Position numbers and translations under genes: made by a program. Positions 10,480 through 18,180 of a stretch of 64,000 bases of DNA are shown one piece after another. The stretch's first letter is position 1; each line of letters begins with the position of its first letter. Source of the DNA: Alphaproteobacteria bacterium (lineage in GTDB: Bacteria > Pseudomonadota > Alphaproteobacteria > RF32 > CAG-239); contig SUUK01000001.1 of the NCBI GenBank assembly GCA_015062535.1, positions 133,917-197,916 of the forward strand, in the 5' to 3' direction. The notes below the pieces were generated by a model. It had not been told where the DNA came from and did not search any database. It was given only the letters and a program-made list of their open reading frames with translations.

Positions 10480-12048
10480 ATGAATTATTTAGAAATGGAA
10501 CAAAAGGTTATAAATTGGTATAAAAATATATCACCATGCATAAAAAAATCATTTTTGATTTCTTTTGTATTAATCAATATAGCATTCTTGTTTCATACAA
10601 CAAATTTTATGTTTGGAGATCATGATTGGCTATATGTAAAAGGTCAAACATATTGGAAAGAGGGGACGTTTGAAGGGCGTCCTCTCCACTTTGTTTTGCA
10701 ATCAATATTATTTTCTGGTCAAATATTGCCATTATTAAATAATTTGTTTTCATTTTTTGCACTAACATTAAGCTCAATAATGCTAGCAAAATACTGGAGA
10801 GTTCCAGAAACAACTATAAACTATACTCTATTTGCAACCTTTATCGGAGTTATACCATATACTCTTGTTTGGTTATATTATGCTAAAGATGCACTTATAA
10901 ATTTAAGTTTGCCATTAATAGTTATAACTGGTTTGATGCTAGGAAACAAAGCCTCAATATCAAAAAAATATTATCTTCATATAATTTCTGTATTGTTATT
11001 TACATTTGCATTTTCTTGCTATGTGGCTGTTATTGATATGGTTGGTATATGTTTATTAGGTTCAATAATTGTAGATTATGCAATATATAAAGAAAACATT
11101 ACCAATATAGTAAAAAAGAATATTTTAGTAGCCTTAGATGTAATTATAGCATTAATTGCTTTTAAGATATTTATAAGTATGTTCCCATTAACCTCAAGCT
11201 ATAATACAAAGACGATTCCTTTAGATTTATTGTGGGAAAAATTGCAATTAACTTTTAGTGTAATGTTTACACAATTTACAGCTATATTACCATTTATGGA
11301 ATATAAATATAAATTATTATTGCTTGTTATGACTGTAATTGGTGCGCTTAGCTTGTTGTATTTAAGCGGTATAAAAAGATTTATTCCAACATTGTTAATG
11401 TGTTTAGTTTTATTGTTTATTTCTAAGTTTGCGTATTTTATAGCCGATCAACGTGGCGAAATATTGGCTGAAATGGAAGATTTTGCTTTTGTACCAAGAC
11501 TAGATTTTTATGGTCTAGTATATATATATGCATTCTTTTTAATGTTTATTTTCTTAATTCCAATAGAAAAAATAAGAAAAGTAGGGCTAGTTATTGCAGT
11601 AATAATAACCTTTATGTCAATAGTAAGAGACGCCTATGCTCTAAAGGTATGGAAGTTTGGTTTTGATGCAGAAATGAAAGCTCATGAGCGTATCGTATCA
11701 AGACTTGAGCAACATAAAGATTTTGATGCCAATAGACAGTATCAATTATTGCAAGTAGGAAGCCTATCTCTACGCAAAAACTATTATAAAAAGCAAAAAA
11801 ATGAAAAGAAAGGCTTAGATTTATTAGAAACCTCATTTACTCCGCAATATATGTCTAGAATAGTATATAATTTTTATTATCCAAAAGATATATTCTATAA
11901 TAATGCATCAGCATCATCATTATCTCAAAAAGGAAAAGACTATCTTAAAAATATCGCAAAACCTTGGCCAGATAAAAATTCGATATATATTGATGGAAAT
12001 ATCGTTATCATAGTTTTATCAGAAGAAGGCTTAAATAAAGTAAGATAA
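10480..12048 (+). CDS. polytopic membrane protein, GtrII-like glycosyltransferase candidate
   Basis: A 522-residue protein with about 11-12 membrane helices and a soluble C-terminal tail of some 130 residues. The first outer loop has FGDHDWLYVKGQTYWKEGTFEGRPLHF, which matches the acidic plus GR pattern of GtrII/GT-C enzymes that add sugars from undecaprenyl-phosphate carriers to surface glycans. The assignment rests on that loop and topology alone. A ribosome site AAAGGAG lies before the ATG, 17 bases after the alcohol dehydrogenase. Confidence 0.65.
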   Translation: MNYLEMEQKVINWYKNISPCIKKSFLISFVLINIAFLFHTTNFMFGDHDWLYVKGQTYWKEGTFEGRPLHFVLQSILFSGQILPLLNNLFSFFALTLSSIMLAKYWRVPETTINYTLFATFIGVIPYTLVWLYYAKDALINLSLPLIVITGLMLGNKASISKKYYLHIISVLLFTFAFSCYVAVIDMVGICLLGSIIVDYAIYKENITNIVKKNILVALDVIIALIAFKIFISMFPLTSSYNTKTIPLDLLWEKLQLTFSVMFTQFTAILPFMEYKYKLLLLVMTVIGALSLLYLSGIKRFIPTLLMCLVLLFISKFAYFIADQRGEILAEMEDFAFVPRLDFYGLVYIYAFFLMFIFLIPIEKIRKVGLVIAVIITFMSIVRDAYALKVWKFGFDAEMKAHERIVSRLEQHKDFDANRQYQLLQVGSLSLRKNYYKKQKNEKKGLDLLETSFTPQYMSRIVYNFYYPKDIFYNNASASSLSQKGKDYLKNIAKPWPDKNSIYIDGNIVIIVLSEEGLNKVR

Positions 12049-12052
12049 ACAA

Positions 12053-12086
12053 AAAAGCAACCTCAATAGGTTGCTTTTATTTTTTA
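12053..12086. terminator. bidirectional terminator
   Basis: An 11-bp stem AAAAGCAACCT / AGGTTGCTTTT with a CAAT loop has T-rich tracts on both strands. It separates the converging membrane protein and M16 peptidase genes. Confidence 0.85.
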
Positions 12087-12104
12087 ATCTAAAGAACTAA
12101 CATA

Positions 12105-13367
12105 CTACTTTAAAGCATTTAAAATACTATCATAATCAGGATAAACCATCTTACTGCAACCAAGTAATGTATATGTTGGAGTAGTAGAAAAGATTTTCTG
12201 TGCAACATCTTGAAGATCATCTTTAGTAATAGCACTAATCTTTTGAACAATTTCATCACTTGGAATAACTCTATTAAACAAAAGTAGTTGTCTTGCAATA
12301 ATCTCCGCAGTAGATGAAGAGCTTTCTAAAGACATTAATAAACCTGCTTTTATTTGTGTTTTAGCTCTTTCAAGCTCGCTATCTAACACTTTATCATTAA
12401 CAAGTTTTTTTATTTCTGTTGTAACAACAGGCAAAAGTTCATTTAATTCTTTAGGAGTTGTTCCGGCATAAATCCCAAATATTCCATCATTTTTAAGAGC
12501 TTGGTTAAAGCTACTAATGGTATAAACAAGTCCTCTTTTTTCTCTAATTTCTTGGAATAGGCGAGAAGACATACCACCGCCAAAAATCATAGATAAAACA
12601 GAATATTTATAATAATCTTCATTTAAGTATGAAGAACCTTTAAATCCCAAAACAAGGTGAGTTTGTTCAATATCTTTACATTCAACTCTAACACCGCCAA
12701 CATATTTTTGCTCATCAGCTTTGTATTTTCCGCTTTCAGGAACCATAGCCATACGTTCTTCGATTATCTTAACTAGTTTATCATGGTCTAAGTTACCAAC
12801 CGCAGCAACAACCATATTTTTAGCGGTATAGTGATTTTTCATGTATTTTCGCATACGCTTAGCATCAAAACCTCTAACAGTGTCAATAGGTCCTAAAATT
12901 GTTCTACCGCTAGCTTGGTTAGGAAAACAAGTTTCTTGGAAAAAGTCAAAAACTAAATCATCTGGTGAATCAAGGTATTGTTTTATTTCTTGAACAACAA
13001 CTTCCTTTTCTTTAACCATCTCTTTTTCATCAAATGTTGGAGATGTTATAAAATCACAAATCACATCAGCAGCAAGTTCCAAATCATTTTTAAGCATTTT
13101 GGCATAAAAGCAAGTAAAATGTCTGGAAGTATATGCATTAGTAGAACCACCAGCATTTTCTATATCTTCAGAAATTTGCAAAGAATTTCTTTTCTTTGTT
13201 CCCTTAAATACCATATGCTCAATAAAATGGGAAATACCATTATCTTCTAAAGTTTCTTCAGCAGAACCAGTATTAACCCAAATTCCTAAAGAAACACTTT
13301 CAATTTGAGGACGAGGAGCAGATATTACTCTTAATCCATTTTTCAATACAGATTGCTTTATTTCCAT
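12105..13367 (-). CDS. M16 zinc peptidase (processing-peptidase type)
   Basis: A 420-residue M16B peptidase related to mitochondrial processing peptidase beta and to bacterial PqqL-like enzymes. The inverted zinc motif HFIEH (His47-His51) sits in NGISHFIEHMVFKGTKKR, and the third ligand is in EVVVQEIKQYLDSPDD. The regulatory-type domain with GGGMSSRLFQEIREKRGLVYTI is complete. I chose the ATG at 13367 because AGGAAG lies just upstream; an ATG 11 codons earlier has no such site and adds a poorly conserved tail. It stands alone. Confidence 0.93.
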   Translation of the reverse strand: MEIKQSVLKNGLRVISAPRPQIESVSLGIWVNTGSAEETLEDNGISHFIEHMVFKGTKKRNSLQISEDIENAGGSTNAYTSRHFTCFYAKMLKNDLELAADVICDFITSPTFDEKEMVKEKEVVVQEIKQYLDSPDDLVFDFFQETCFPNQASGRTILGPIDTVRGFDAKRMRKYMKNHYTAKNMVVAAVGNLDHDKLVKIIEERMAMVPESGKYKADEQKYVGGVRVECKDIEQTHLVLGFKGSSYLNEDYYKYSVLSMIFGGGMSSRLFQEIREKRGLVYTISSFNQALKNDGIFGIYAGTTPKELNELLPVVTTEIKKLVNDKVLDSELERAKTQIKAGLLMSLESSSSTAEIIARQLLLFNRVIPSDEIVQKISAITKDDLQDVAQKIFSTTPTYTLLGCSKMVYPDYDSILNALK

Positions 13368-13526
13368 AATCTTCCTATCCAAATAAAATAACAAATTCAT
13401 CTATTAGAACCAATATAATATTCCAAAAAATAAATCAATAAAAAGACGCACCTAACTTTAATTTTTTTTTAAAAACATATATGTATATATATACTATCTC
13501 AATTTTTTTATACAAAGGAGAATAAA

Positions 13527-14198
13527 ATGAAAAAAATGCCTCGTTTTGCCGTAATATTATCTGGATGTGGAAGAACAGATGGTTCAGAAATTCACGAAAG
13601 CGTTACAGCTTTGCTAGCCATAGATAATAATGGATGTTCATATCAATGTTTTGCTCCAAATATTAAACAACAAGCTGTAATAAATAATTTAACTTCAGAA
13701 ATATCCAAAGAAGAACGTAATGTCTTAGTGGAGTCTGCTCGTATAGCAAGAGGCGATATTAAACCATTAGAAAAACTAGATATAAATGAATTTGATTGCA
13801 TATTATTTCCAGGAGGAATGGGCGCTATAAGTAATTGGTGTAATTTTAATATCAAAGGTATAGATTGTGATGTAGAACCATCAATTGCAAATCTTTTAGA
13901 AACAGCTTATAAAAATAAAAAGATAATAGGAGCAATGTGTATAGCTCCAGTTTTAATTGCAAAGGTACTAGGCAAATATGGCATAACCGTAACTATCGGA
14001 AATGATAAAAAAGTTGCAGATGTTATACAAAAGATGGGCGCTGTTCACGAAAATACAGATGTTTTATGTGCATGTGTTGATGACAAAAACTTAGTTGTTA
14101 CCACTTCTGCATATATGTTAGCATCATCAATAAAAGAAGTTGCAACAGGAGCCAATGCTCTTGTTTGTTCTATGATAAATCTAAAAACAAATAGTTGA
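13527..14198 (+). CDS. elbB: ElbB-type DJ-1/PfpI family protein
   Basis: A 223-residue class I glutamine amidotransferase-like protein of the ElbB branch, linked in E. coli to isoprenoid metabolism and a weak glyoxalase activity. Diagnostic segments are VILSGCGRTDGSEIHESV at the N terminus, ARGDIKPLEKLD, FPGGMGAISNWC, and the nucleophile elbow IGAMCIAPVLIAKVLG with its cysteine. A GGAG ribosome site is present. It is alone; hydG follows after 63 bases without an obvious terminator. Confidence 0.92.
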   Translation: MKKMPRFAVILSGCGRTDGSEIHESVTALLAIDNNGCSYQCFAPNIKQQAVINNLTSEISKEERNVLVESARIARGDIKPLEKLDINEFDCILFPGGMGAISNWCNFNIKGIDCDVEPSIANLLETAYKNKKIIGAMCIAPVLIAKVLGKYGITVTIGNDKKVADVIQKMGAVHENTDVLCACVDDKNLVVTTSAYMLASSIKEVATGANALVCSMINLKTNS

Positions 14199-14261
14199 CA
14201 ATAAATCTAAAAAGTAATAGCAATTAAGTTCTAAAATAAATAATTTAAATATAGATATGTT

Positions 14262-15671
14262 ATGGAAAAGTATGATTTACATTCCAATAAAGCATCTTGC
14301 TTTATGAACCAACAAAAGGTTGATGAAAATCTTCAAAAAGCAATTTCTTTTTCAAAAGATGATATTTATATAAATGAGGTAATTAAAAAAGCTAAAAGTA
14401 TGCAAGGACTAGAGCCTATCGAGGCAACAGCATTACTTTTAAGCAATGTAGATATAATAGAAATCTATAAGTTAGCTCAAGATATAAAAGATTCTTATTA
14501 TGGCAATCGTATTGTTTTGTTTGCGCCACTATATTTGAGTAATTACTGTGTAAATTCTTGCACATATTGCCCATATCATGTGCTAAATAAAACCATGCCA
14601 AGAAAGAAAATGTCCCAAGATGAAATAAAGAAAGAGGTTATAGCTCTTCAAGATATGGGACATAAAAGAATTGCTTTAGAGCTCGGAGAAGACCCTGTTC
14701 ATAATCCAATAGAGTATGTGCTTGAAAGTATAGATACAATTTATGGAATACATCACAAAAGCGGAGCAATTCGTAGATTAAATGTAAACATAGCTGCAAC
14801 AACAGAAGAAAACTATAAACTTCTGCATACAGCACAAATTGGTACCTATATTTTGTTTCAAGAAACATACAATAAACAAAATTATGAACGTCTTCACCCA
14901 AGAGGTCCAAAACACAACTACGATTACCACACAGAAGCAATGGATAGGGCTATGAGTGCCGGAATCGAAGATGTTGGTCTTGGAGTTCTATTTGGTTTGC
15001 ATAATTATGCATATGAATTTATTGCACTATTAATGCATGCCAAACATCTTGAAGAATTGTATGGGGCAGGTCCTCATACAATAAGTGTGCCTCGTCTTCG
15101 TCCAGCAGATGGAATAGACGTTAGTTCTTTTAAAAATGCTCTTCCTGATGATGTTTTTCTGAAAATTATCGCTCTTTTGCGTATATCTGTCCCATATACA
15201 GGATTAATTATATCAACAAGAGAGAGTAAATCTATTAGAGAAAAAGCCTTAAAGTTAGGTATATCTCAAATAAGCGGTGGTTCTAAAACCTCAGTTGGAG
15301 GTTATTCAACATTAATAGAGCCAGACAATGCCCAATTTGAAATATCTGACAACAGAACACTTGATGAAGTAGTTTATTGGTTGATGGAAAATGGATATAT
15401 TCCTAGTTTTTGCACCTCATGCTATGGTAATAACCGTCAAGGAGTTGATTTTATGGATATTTGTAAAGCAAAGCAGATAGGCCAATTTTGTACTCCAAAC
15501 GCAATTATAACCTTAAAAGAGTACATAAACAACTACGCATCACCAAAAACCAAAGAGCTAGGTAATCAAATGTTACAAAAAGAGCTTGAAAAACTCTCAG
15601 ATAGAAGAAAATCATCTATCATCAAAAGATTAGAGCTATTAAATTCATCTGGAGAAGTCAAATTTTTCTAA
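14262..15671 (+). CDS. hydG: [FeFe]-hydrogenase maturase HydG, radical SAM tyrosine lyase
   Basis: HydG cleaves tyrosine to provide CO and cyanide for the diiron site of [FeFe]-hydrogenases. The radical SAM cysteines are Cys96, Cys100 and Cys103 (CVNSCTYC, CX3CX2C). The C-terminal CX2CX22C motif (Cys384, Cys387, Cys410), which carries the second cluster, is present and separates HydG from ThiH. At 469 residues it is complete. No hydE, hydF or hydA lies in the window, so the hydrogenase must be elsewhere if functional. A terminator follows directly. Confidence 0.93.
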   Translation: MEKYDLHSNKASCFMNQQKVDENLQKAISFSKDDIYINEVIKKAKSMQGLEPIEATALLLSNVDIIEIYKLAQDIKDSYYGNRIVLFAPLYLSNYCVNSCTYCPYHVLNKTMPRKKMSQDEIKKEVIALQDMGHKRIALELGEDPVHNPIEYVLESIDTIYGIHHKSGAIRRLNVNIAATTEENYKLLHTAQIGTYILFQETYNKQNYERLHPRGPKHNYDYHTEAMDRAMSAGIEDVGLGVLFGLHNYAYEFIALLMHAKHLEELYGAGPHTISVPRLRPADGIDVSSFKNALPDDVFLKIIALLRISVPYTGLIISTRESKSIREKALKLGISQISGGSKTSVGGYSTLIEPDNAQFEISDNRTLDEVVYWLMENGYIPSFCTSCYGNNRQGVDFMDICKAKQIGQFCTPNAIITLKEYINNYASPKTKELGNQMLQKELEKLSDRRKSSIIKRLELLNSSGEVKFF

Positions 15672-15676
15672 AAAAG

Positions 15677-15716
15677 TCCCTTTACACAAAATAGTGTAGG
15701 GGGATTTTTTTTTATT
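15677..15716 (+). terminator. hydG terminator
   Basis: An 11-bp stem (TCCCTTTACAC against GTGTAGGGGGA, two G-U pairs) is followed by nine T residues. Confidence 0.8.
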
Positions 15717-15727
15717 TATTTTTTTTG

Positions 15728-15758
15728 TTGACAAAAAAGACTGAATATGATAATTTTG
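15728..15758 (+). promoter_or_regulatory. Bacteroidota-type promoter upstream of the 15.8-kb gene
   Basis: TTG at 15728-15730 and TAATTTTG at 15751-15758 are 20 bases apart. This matches the Bacteroidota sigma-ABfr layout (TTG, 19-21 bases, TAnnTTTG). An overlapping sigma-70 reading (TTGACA with a poor -10) is possible. Confidence 0.5.
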
Positions 15759-15805
15759 TGTCGATAATCAGAATAATTATGTAAAATTTAAAAAATATAT
15801 AAGTT

Positions 15806-16564
15806 ATGTTAACAAGAATTTGTATGGGTATTGCAAATAGCGATAACCCCCTAGTATCCAAGCTAGGAGAGAGTGTAATCAATCGTATGATTGATAATTT
15901 GGAAAATAAAGAAACCGAAAAAAAACTTTCTGAGTATATCAAGAGACATCAATTAGACGGTGCTCTTATAACGAAAATACTCATAAAGGTAAAGGACGAA
16001 AGTTTCTTCCATTTCATGCAAGAGGTGGTTCGAACGCAAAAGTTAAATGACTACCATCAGGAGCTATTAGCCTCAAAAAACAATGTCTTGCTAATGGAAA
16101 CTTATCTTGCACCTGAAGGTTTCTTAGAGCCATCCAAAAGACTGTCAAGAAAAGCCGAATTCATCTACATCTCTGGAATGATAGAAAAAAAGTCAATGGT
16201 CGGAATTGAATTATTAAAGACCTATATCGACAATTTCAAAAGAGATATTTTAACAGATGAACTCTTAGAGGTCGCCTTAAAAAATGATTGCATTGCGTCA
16301 AGATATCTTCTTCTGCGCGCATTCTTAAGTGAAACGCAGGAAATTTATCTGATAAAGAGTATGTCATTGGAAATGCTCAAGGATTACATTGAAGGTAAAC
16401 CTATCTATCAAGAAGGAGCTCAAATAGTTCTTGTGGAGAATTTTTATGAGCTATCTAAAAGACATCAAGAGCAATATGGCTTACAGCCTAAAGCCTTGCA
16501 GTTGTATCATTCAAAGAGAAAGGTAGAGATTCAAAACCGGCATCCGCGTTCGACAGTGCCTTAG
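15806..16564 (+). CDS. helical protein of unknown function, probable import
   Basis: I do not recognise this 252-residue protein. It looks all-alpha, with repeated helix pairs (for example LLASKNNVLLMETYL and FLSETQEIYLIKSMSLEMLKDYI) like HEAT-type solenoids, and resembles in style the protein at 20275-21603. It has no signal peptide or membrane segment. The leader before the ATG is A/T only with no SD, and the coding sequence uses more G and C at third positions than neighbours such as hydG. Together with the promoter type this suggests transfer from Bacteroidota. It is monocistronic between two terminators. Confidence 0.75.
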   Translation: MLTRICMGIANSDNPLVSKLGESVINRMIDNLENKETEKKLSEYIKRHQLDGALITKILIKVKDESFFHFMQEVVRTQKLNDYHQELLASKNNVLLMETYLAPEGFLEPSKRLSRKAEFIYISGMIEKKSMVGIELLKTYIDNFKRDILTDELLEVALKNDCIASRYLLLRAFLSETQEIYLIKSMSLEMLKDYIEGKPIYQEGAQIVLVENFYELSKRHQEQYGLQPKALQLYHSKRKVEIQNRHPRSTVP

Positions 16565-16570
16565 TCAATT

Positions 16571-16613
16571 AACCCCAATACCTGTTGTTTTACACAGCAT
16601 TGGGGTTTTTTAT
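16571..16613 (+). terminator. terminator after the 15.8-kb gene
   Basis: A 9-bp stem AACCCCAAT / ATTGGGGTT with a 19-base loop precedes a run of T. It starts six bases after the stop codon. Confidence 0.7.
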
Positions 16614-16659
16614 TGCTAAATCATTAAAAATTATGTTTAATTATTAAAAAGGAGTTGTT

Positions 16660-17226
16660 ATGGAAAAATTTAAATTAAAAGAAAGTATTGTATCAGACCG
16701 CATTGTACTCCTTAAAAGAGATCATGATCATGATGAGCAAATGTGGGAGGCAATCGAAGAAAGTAGAGAGTTCATTCGTGAATATCTCTTTTGGGTGGAT
16801 GCTCAAAAAGCATTCGAAGATGTTGTTAAAGCAACAGATATGTTCTTTGATTTGTGGGATACAGATAAAGAGTGGGCGTATGACATCTATTCATTAGATA
16901 CCCATAAATTTATTGGTTGCATAGGTGCGCACGCAATAAACTTCTTAAACCAGTCAGCAGAACTTGGCTATTGGTTGCGTAAATCAGAGACCTCGAAAGG
17001 GTATATGAAAGAAGCAGTTCTAGCATTAGAAAAAGAACTTTTTGAACACGGACTGCACCGCCTATCTATACTTTGTGATATTAACAATGTAAACTCTTCA
17101 GGCGTGGCTAAGCGTTCAGGGTATACCCTTGAAAGTGTTGCCAAAGAAGCTGTTTACCATTATACAGGTCTTCACGATTTGGAAACTTATGTAAAGTTTA
17201 GTCCATATCCCATAACAGGATTTTAA
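16660..17226 (+). CDS. GNAT N-acetyltransferase, RimJ/RimL-like
   Basis: A 188-residue acetyltransferase. The first half follows the RimL pattern (IVLLKRDHDHDEQMWEAIEESREFIREYLFWV), then DIYSLDTHKFIGCIGAHAINF, ELGYWLRKSETSKGYMKEAV for the acetyl-CoA loop, and ILCDINNVNSSGVAKRSGYTLES. Such enzymes acetylate protein N termini or small amines; the substrate is not predictable here. The ribosome site AAAAAGGAG is strong, unlike the flanking genes without SD sequences, so this is probably native. Confidence 0.9.
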   Translation: MEKFKLKESIVSDRIVLLKRDHDHDEQMWEAIEESREFIREYLFWVDAQKAFEDVVKATDMFFDLWDTDKEWAYDIYSLDTHKFIGCIGAHAINFLNQSAELGYWLRKSETSKGYMKEAVLALEKELFEHGLHRLSILCDINNVNSSGVAKRSGYTLESVAKEAVYHYTGLHDLETYVKFSPYPITGF

Positions 17227-17230
17227 AAAC

Positions 17231-17264
17231 AAAAAACGGCTCTCAAAAGAGGGCCGTTTTTCGT
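17231..17264. terminator. bidirectional terminator
   Basis: A 12-bp stem AAAACGGCTCTC / GAGGGCCGTTTT (one G-U pair) with an AAAA loop separates the acetyltransferase from the converging pair on the minus strand. Confidence 0.85.
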
Positions 17265-17268
17265 TTTG

Positions 17269-17634
17269 TTAGTCTATGATGCTAAAACCATAGTTCCTAA
17301 TGAGTACCTCCTTGTCAATGAATGCTGTATGCAAACCATCACTTGTTTTGAAGGTAAATGTACCATTGTAATATGTTACATCTACGTCAAAATCATAAAT
17401 AGTTGCATCTTTTGCATCAACAAGCCTTCCTGTCAATAAGTCGATAAAACAAGGAAGGTAAGAGATTGTAACAACCGGTCTTTTACATACACCATCATCA
17501 ACAATACCAAAATTCATACTTTGACTGTCTTCTTTATACGCCATAGACAACAAAGTAAATGAAATTCTCGCTTTAGTTTCAACTTCGTTGAACACATTGT
17601 GTCCACCAAACTCTGTAGCAATAAACTCTGTCAT
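17269..17634 (-). CDS. small unknown protein, second of a tandem paralogous pair
   Basis: The 121-residue product is not recognised. It is a clear but distant paralogue of the gene just upstream: both share a RIS start, PVV.I, an (I/Y)IDLL.G.L segment, a Tyr-Asn/Gly strand (VTYYNGTFTF), and a final helix ending NYG or NFG. The pattern looks like a small alpha-beta domain without membrane parts. No SD precedes the ATG, and only four bases separate it from the upstream stop, so it probably depends on coupled translation. Confidence 0.7.
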   Translation of the reverse strand: MTEFIATEFGGHNVFNEVETKARISFTLLSMAYKEDSQSMNFGIVDDGVCKRPVVTISYLPCFIDLLTGRLVDAKDATIYDFDVDVTYYNGTFTFKTSDGLHTAFIDKEVLIRNYGFSIID

Positions 17635-17638
17635 AACA

Positions 17639-18031
17639 TTAGATTTTAGTTTGTACTACAACTTCTCTACCAAAGTTTTGGTAAAGTGTTTCCATTGTAA
17701 TCTCAAGTGTTAGAGAAGAAGCATTGAAGTTGAAACTGTCATTGCTACGATTGTACATAACAGCAACTCCATGAAATTTCTGAGCCAAACCTCTTGATGA
17801 AGTGTTTTGCAACAATTGGCCTAATAAGAGGTCAATATAATTGTTAGTTCCTTTGATAAGAACAACCGGAGTTAAATCCCATCCGTCCTCACCATCAGAT
17901 GTTTCTGCAATTGCAAACACGAGATTTTTTTTACTCACACCATACATTTCTGCTAAATGTTTAAGCGAAATGCGAAAACTCTTCTGCTTAACAACTCTGT
18001 TGTTAGTGGCAGACTTTTCATTTTTTCTCAT
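17639..18031 (-). CDS. small unknown protein, first of a tandem paralogous pair
   Basis: A 130-residue protein with a basic N terminus (MRKNEKSATNNRVVKQKS) followed by a domain shared with the next gene. LKHLAEMYGVSKKNLVFAI could be a short helix-turn-helix, but I would not call it DNA-binding. I chose the ATG at 18031: the longer frame to 18106 adds a run of hydrophobic residues coded by AT-rich leader. The leader is A/T-rich with no SD, and the codons are GC-richer than those of proS upstream. Confidence 0.7.
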   Translation of the reverse strand: MRKNEKSATNNRVVKQKSFRISLKHLAEMYGVSKKNLVFAIAETSDGEDGWDLTPVVLIKGTNNYIDLLLGQLLQNTSSRGLAQKFHGVAVMYNRSNDSFNFNASSLTLEITMETLYQNFGREVVVQTKI

Positions 18032-18131
18032 AATATACGTAATTATTTTTTTGTAACAACATATAGTTATCATAAAAAATAAAAATATGCAACTAAAAAA
18101 TGACAAATTTGTCTAAAATTGCTTTGGATAC

Positions 18132-18160
18132 AAAAAAGGCTATAGTTTTCTATAGCCTTT
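18132..18160 (-). terminator. proS terminator
   Basis: A 10-bp stem (AAAGGCTATA / TATAGCCTTT) with a six-base loop lies 20 bases after proS and is followed, on the minus strand, by six T residues. Confidence 0.8.
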
Positions 18161-18180
18161 AAGTAAATTAGATACTAAAA

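Noticed and set aside
13401-13526. Extended hairpin-like ATATAT tract before elbB as a terminator or riboswitch
   Set aside because: It is simple-sequence AT with no GC stem and no conserved core.
14262-15671. ThiH (tyrosine lyase of thiamine synthesis)
   Set aside because: The C-terminal CX2CX22C motif is specific to HydG, and no thi gene is adjacent.
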